DNA of 8,444 nucleotides from Anaerolineaceae bacterium (GTDB lineage Bacteria > Chloroflexota > Anaerolineae > Anaerolineales > Villigracilaceae), in NCBI GenBank assembly GCA_009885445.1, contig VFKQ01000309.1, positions 1 through 8,444 of the forward strand. The letters are read 5' to 3'. Below the pieces are notes generated by a model that saw only the letters and a program-made list of their open reading frames with translations, did no database searches and was not told the DNA's origin. Positions 5,546 through 8,444 of the stretch are shown here, piece by piece. How positions within the stretch are numbered: position 1 is the stretch's first letter; every line of letters starts with the position of its first letter. A program made the translations under genes and the position numbers.

Positions 5546-6220
5546 ATGCGCAACGCCCTTCGACGTTTCATTCGCTTTGTTGTCCGCTTGCTAACCACAG
5601 TGGAGATTCGTGGCCGCGAGCACATGCCCGTCCAGGGCGGTTTTGTGGTGGCCACCAACCACCTCGGGTTTTTAGATGCGGCCCTGGCTTATTATGCGCT
5701 CGACCAATGGGACATCTTCATCCCTGTGGCCGAGAAGTGGGAAGAATCCGCCGTCCTGCGTTGGCTGGGCAAGCACCTGAATTTTATTTTCATTGACCGT
5801 TTCAACCCCGACCTGAAGGCCATGCGTGAAATGATTCGGCGCATGCAAGAGGGTCAAACGCTGATTATCGCACCCGAGGGCACGCGCGCCCGCGACGAAA
5901 AATTGGCGCAAGGCAAACCTGGCGTCGCCTTTCTGGCCGCAAAATCAGGTTTTCCGATTCTGCCGGTGGCGATTGCCGGAACAGAAGATCGCGTCTTCCT
6001 CTCCAATCTTAAGCGCCTGCGCCGTACACATGTGATCGTGACGGGCGGGCCGGTCTTCAACCTGCCACCTCTGCCGCGCGAGTCGCGCGAAGCCAGCCTG
6101 CAAAATTACACCGACGAAATCATGTGCCGCATCGCGGTGATGTTGCCCGAAAAAAATCGCGGTCATTACGCAAACCATCCGCGCCTGAAAGAATTACAGC
6201 AACACGGAGAAAAAGCATGA
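5546..6220 (+). CDS. PlsC-like 1-acyl-sn-glycerol-3-phosphate acyltransferase, first copy
   Basis: Predicted to transfer an acyl chain to lysophosphatidic acid (or another lysophospholipid) at the cytoplasmic face of the membrane, making phosphatidic acid. The 224 residues carry the ordered family motifs: NHLGFLD with the catalytic H39-x4-D44; the acceptor-side FIFIDRF near 80-86; APEGTR with E111; and ILPVAIAGT near 137-145. The N-terminal helix (FIRFVVRLL) is amphipathic to hydrophobic and could anchor it to the membrane. The frame is open from 5504, but that lies inside the PilZ terminator; the ATG at 5546 has a -10-like TACAAT 7 bases upstream and gives the same N-terminal register as the second copy. 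It overlaps the next acyltransferase by ATGA. The precise acyl acceptor cannot be read from sequence. Confidence 0.9.
   Translation: MRNALRRFIRFVVRLLTTVEIRGREHMPVQGGFVVATNHLGFLDAALAYYALDQWDIFIPVAEKWEESAVLRWLGKHLNFIFIDRFNPDLKAMREMIRRMQEGQTLIIAPEGTRARDEKLAQGKPGVAFLAAKSGFPILPVAIAGTEDRVFLSNLKRLRRTHVIVTGGPVFNLPPLPRESREASLQNYTDEIMCRIAVMLPEKNRGHYANHPRLKELQQHGEKA
6206..6210 (+). promoter_or_regulatory. Ribosome binding site of the second acyltransferase
   Basis: GGAGA lies 6 bases before the ATG at 6217, inside the last codons of the first copy. It supports 6217 rather than the earlier in-frame ATG at 6124, whose extra residues would run out of frame through the first copy. Confidence 0.65.
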
Positions 6221-6882
6221 CGGTTACCGGTAGGTTTTTCGCCCGTAGGGTTTTTCCCCTGCTGGCAAGCATTGAAGTGCGTGGTCGCGAAAACATTCCC
6301 GCGGGGGGCGGCTTTATTCTGGCGTCGAATCACATCGGGCGTTTTGATTCATTGATGGCCTATCACCTGCTCGATACTAAAGACGTCATCCAACCCTTCA
6401 CCGACAAATACAAAAAGAATCTCACCTTTCGCTTTGTGGCTTGGGCGCTAGGCATGACCTGGATCAAGCGCGGCGAACCGGATATCAAAACCATGCGCGA
6501 GATTATCACACGCTTAAAAAAAGGCGGCGCGCTGGTGATTGCGCCAGAGGGCACGCGCTCGAAGACGGCCAGCATGATCAAGGGCGAGTCGGGAGTCATT
6601 TTTATCGCCGCGCAATCCGGCGCGCCGGTCATCCCTGTCGGCGTGACCGGCACTGAGGACGCAGTCGTGAAGACGCGCTGGAAAAAGATGCAACGCTTGA
6701 AAATTACTTTGTATGTGGGCAAACCCTACACGCCCCCCTCCGTCAAAGGCGCGGGCCACGAACACGCCATCGAGGCCGCCACCGAAGATTTGATGTGCCG
6801 CATCGCCGCGTTGCTCCCTGAAAGTTATCGCGGCATTTATAAAGATATGCCGCGCACGCTTGAATTGCTCACTGCAAATTAA
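6217..6882 (+). CDS. PlsC-like acyltransferase, second tandem copy
   Basis: A 221-residue paralogue of the gene just upstream, same predicted chemistry. Motifs fall at identical residue numbers: SNHIGRFD gives H39 and D44, APEGTRS gives E111, and VIPVGVTGT lies at 138-146. The shared tail (MCRIA followed by LLPE or MLPE, then an Arg-Gly and a Leu-rich end) is conserved between the copies, which indicates tandem duplication of the whole gene followed by divergence. TWIKRG replaces FIFIDRF in the acceptor-binding region, so the two may differ in acyl acceptor or chain preference. Translation is coupled to the first copy by ATGA at 6217-6220. The stop TAA at 6880-6882 overlaps the stop of the convergent carbonic-anhydrase-like gene, and there is no hairpin between them. 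Confidence 0.9.
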   Translation: MTVTGRFFARRVFPLLASIEVRGRENIPAGGGFILASNHIGRFDSLMAYHLLDTKDVIQPFTDKYKKNLTFRFVAWALGMTWIKRGEPDIKTMREIITRLKKGGALVIAPEGTRSKTASMIKGESGVIFIAAQSGAPVIPVGVTGTEDAVVKTRWKKMQRLKITLYVGKPYTPPSVKGAGHEHAIEAATEDLMCRIAALLPESYRGIYKDMPRTLELLTAN

Positions 6883-7265
6883 GCAGGAAGAATCGATTCA
6901 AACTTGCCATTCAAATGCAAGTAAAAAGTCTCGACCGACAGACTCGGAAACAGCGCTTCGATTTTGTGCTCCGCTTCCAGCAGGTCCGACACGTGGCGTT
7001 TGTAAGTGCCGTCACGGCCATACGCGCGGCAATCTTCGTGATTGATCAGCACCACTTCGTTTATCGAATGAATCTTAACGCCCAACTCCACATATTTCAA
7101 AACCATCTCGTAATCGTGCACGCCGCCCGCCAGCGAGACAATGTCGAAATTATCCGCGCCAAAACGATTCATCACCCAGGGATGCAAAATTTTTTGCAAG
7201 CGATAATCCATACAATGGACGACGAGTCCATCACAATGCAGGACGGGTTTCGCAATTGACGTCAT
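6879..7265 (-). CDS. Minimal beta-carbonic-anhydrase-like protein
   Basis: 128-residue cytoplasmic protein with the zinc motifs of beta-class carbonic anhydrases, which interconvert CO2 and bicarbonate. VHCMDYR (16-22) supplies the CxDxR set C18, D20, R22. SLAGGV (44-49) is the conserved A-G-G loop. LINHEDCRAYG (73-83) supplies H76 and C79 of HxxC. It is shorter than usual (about 170-230 residues): the N-terminal arm and much of the C-terminal region are missing, so it is either a compact beta-CA or a non-catalytic relative that keeps the metal site. Its start codon overlaps the stop of the upstream amidohydrolase by 4 bases (ATGA at 7262-7265), so the two are translationally coupled. Its stop shares TTAA with the convergent acyltransferase. 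Family placement is good; catalytic activity is not proven by sequence. Confidence 0.85.
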   Translation of the reverse strand: MTSIAKPVLHCDGLVVHCMDYRLQKILHPWVMNRFGADNFDIVSLAGGVHDYEMVLKYVELGVKIHSINEVVLINHEDCRAYGRDGTYKRHVSDLLEAEHKIEALFPSLSVETFYLHLNGKFESILPA

Positions 7266-8444
7266 AATATTTCGCCCTCCCCGCGCTTCAAAAACTGACC
7301 TTGAGCGGGTTTGCCCAACCAGGCAGTGGCGTCCACGATGAGTTTGCCGCGCAGAAAAACTTTCTCGGGGTAGCCGACTAATTCCCAGCCTTCATACAAG
7401 TTATAGTCAGTGCGTTGATGCGAGTGTGCCACACCATATTGCACACGCTTCTCGGAATCCCAAATGACGATGTCCGCGTCCGCGCCCGGGACGAGCGCGC
7501 CCTTGCGCGGATACAGCCCAAAAATTTTCGCGGGGTTCGTGGACGTGTATGCGACAAATTGATTTGGCGTGATGTGCCCAGCGCGGACGCCATACGTCCA
7601 CAAAATGGGCAGGCGGTCTTGAATGCCAGGCAGTCCGTTGGGGATTTTGGTGAAATCGTCTTTGCCCAATTCTTTGCCAGTAATCGCAACTTCTTTGCCT
7701 TCATAAAGAATCGGCTTCGTGCCATCATAAAAAAACGGACAGTGATCCGTGCCGATGGTTTGCATAATGTTTTGCGTCAATCCTTCCCACAGCCGCGCGT
7801 TGTCTTTTTCCGTGCGCATCGGCGGCGAACAAATCCACTTCGCGCCATCCGGGCGGCGCAGGTGATCTTCGGTGAAAAATAAATATTGGGGACAGGTTTC
7901 GCCCATCACTTTCACGCCGCGCTCACGGGCGTACTTGAGCATGTCCACCTCCCCGCCGGCGTTCATGTGGACAATATAAACCGGCGCATCGGCCTGCTCG
8001 GCCATCGCGGCCATGCGCAGGGACGATTCGACCGCGCCCCAGGCGCGACGAGTCCGCGCGTGCCATTCGGGTTGCCAGCGACCCGCCGCGAGCGCGTCGG
8101 CAACAAGCGTTTCGATCACGTCGCCATTCTCGCAGTGAGCCATGACGAGCATTCCATTTTCTTTTGCGATGCGCAGAGCCTTGAAGATACTGCCATCGTC
8201 GAGGCGCAGACGTCCGTTGTAGGCAGTGAAAACTTTGAGCGTCTGGATTCCCATTTTCATCAACGAAGGAATCTCGTTGGCGATTTTTTCGTTGAACTGC
8301 GTTAGGTTCATGTGGAAGGAATAGTCAATGGCGGCTTTTTCGGCTTTCTTTAGCCAGAGATCAATGGAGTATTTGAAATCGCCAGATTTCTCCCTCGCCC
8401 CCGGCCCCTCTCCCGCTGGGAGAGGGGAGTCTAGCACTACAAAA
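7262..8444 (-). CDS. Dihydropyrimidinase/hydantoinase-family amidohydrolase, N-terminus off window and carrying an in-frame repeat
   Basis: Predicted to hydrolyse the cyclic amide ring of dihydropyrimidines or hydantoins with a two-metal centre. Numbering from the GTG at 8437, the metal and catalytic residues are: the carboxylated-type Lys68 in TLKVFTAYNGR, His101 in MAHCENGD, His157 in YIVHMNAGG, and Asp231 in GTDHCPF. GLPGIQDRLPILW and the C-terminal small-domain segment ADADIVIWD also fit the family. About 391 residues are seen against a usual 450-480. The missing part is the N-terminal beta-sandwich and HxH metal motif. The frame stays open through the GTG to the window edge (TTT GTA GTG), so the gene probably continues past 8444. 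Codons 3-16 are made by a GC-rich palindromic repeat (SPLPAGEGPGARE), foreign to this family, just before IDLWLKKAEKAAID. It is coupled to the carbonic-anhydrase-like gene. Whether the enzyme is intact depends on bases outside the window. Confidence 0.88.
   Translation of the reverse strand, partial: FVVLDSPLPAGEGPGAREKSGDFKYSIDLWLKKAEKAAIDYSFHMNLTQFNEKIANEIPSLMKMGIQTLKVFTAYNGRLRLDDGSIFKALRIAKENGMLVMAHCENGDVIETLVADALAAGRWQPEWHARTRRAWGAVESSLRMAAMAEQADAPVYIVHMNAGGEVDMLKYARERGVKVMGETCPQYLFFTEDHLRRPDGAKWICSPPMRTEKDNARLWEGLTQNIMQTIGTDHCPFFYDGTKPILYEGKEVAITGKELGKDDFTKIPNGLPGIQDRLPILWTYGVRAGHITPNQFVAYTSTNPAKIFGLYPRKGALVPGADADIVIWDSEKRVQYGVAHSHQRTDYNLYEGWELVGYPEKVFLRGKLIVDATAWLGKPAQGQFLKRGEGEIL
8391..8430. 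repeat. GC-rich palindromic repeat element inside the amidohydrolase frame
   Basis: CCCCTCTCCC (8405-8414) and GGGAGAGGGG (8418-8427) form a perfect 10-bp inverted repeat with a GCT loop. The left flank ctccctcgcccccgg (8390-8404) belongs to the same element type. This composition, and its translation PLPAGEGPGARE, is a pattern I recognise from short dispersed repeats in many bacterial genomes, normally intergenic and often mistaken for protein. Here it sits in an open frame, with no stop or shift. The copy number in this genome cannot be seen from one window. Confidence 0.75.

Noticed and set aside
6124..6216. Upstream ATG start for the second acyltransferase
   Set aside because: The added 31 residues are an out-of-frame reading of the first copy; GGAGA and the ATGA overlap favour 6217.
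7415..8305. Two plus-strand open frames opposite the amidohydrolase
   Set aside because: Arg- and His-rich shadow translations of a GC-rich gene, with no recognisable domain.

Overview
The window is ordinary bacterial chromosome: dense genes, short intergenic gaps, moderately high GC, Shine-Dalgarno motifs at several starts, and housekeeping genes next to accessory ones. The gene set (tandem aspS-asnS, a LysM-bearing GH25 lysozyme, a PilZ protein, paired PlsC-type acyltransferases, a dihydropyrimidinase) and the look of the proteins suggest Chloroflexota, perhaps an Anaerolineae-like lineage. That placement is inference from family resemblance. No plasmid, phage or insertion-sequence hallmark genes are visible.

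Layout. On the plus strand the window opens inside aspS (3' 244 codons), followed after 96 bases of heptamer-rich, self-complementary sequence by a complete asnS. A 19-bp perfect hairpin with A and T tracts closes asnS and probably also serves the convergent gene. The minus strand then carries a GH25 lysozyme with two LysM domains and, upstream of it, a small lipoprotein resembling the emfourin protease-inhibitor family. These two are probably one transcript. A 133-base divergent region separates them from a plus-strand GNAT acetyltransferase with two GNAT-like halves. Next come a PilZ (c-di-GMP receptor) gene with its own sigma70-type promoter and terminator, and a translationally coupled pair of PlsC-like acyltransferases (ATGA overlap) that look like a tandem duplication. 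The last pair shares the bases TTAA at its stop with a convergent minus-strand operon: a dihydropyrimidinase/hydantoinase-family amidohydrolase, coupled by another ATGA overlap to a minimal beta-carbonic-anhydrase-like protein.

How the genes work together. aspS and asnS charge tRNA-Asp and tRNA-Asn. The lipoprotein and lysozyme pair points to the cell envelope. The two acyltransferases point to phospholipid synthesis. The amidohydrolase and carbonic-anhydrase pair could link ring-amide hydrolysis, whose downstream step releases CO2, to CO2/bicarbonate exchange.

The observations most worth a second look are: (1) a GC-rich palindromic repeat lying in frame inside the dihydropyrimidinase coding sequence at the window's right edge; (2) a heptamer-repeat region with alternative hairpins between aspS and asnS; (3) the amidohydrolase/mini-carbonic-anhydrase coupling; (4) the emfourin-like lipoprotein beside a signal-less lysozyme; (5) -10-like hexamers 6 to 7 bases before two start codons, suggesting leaderless mRNAs. 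No clearly new multi-gene defence or mobile system is visible.
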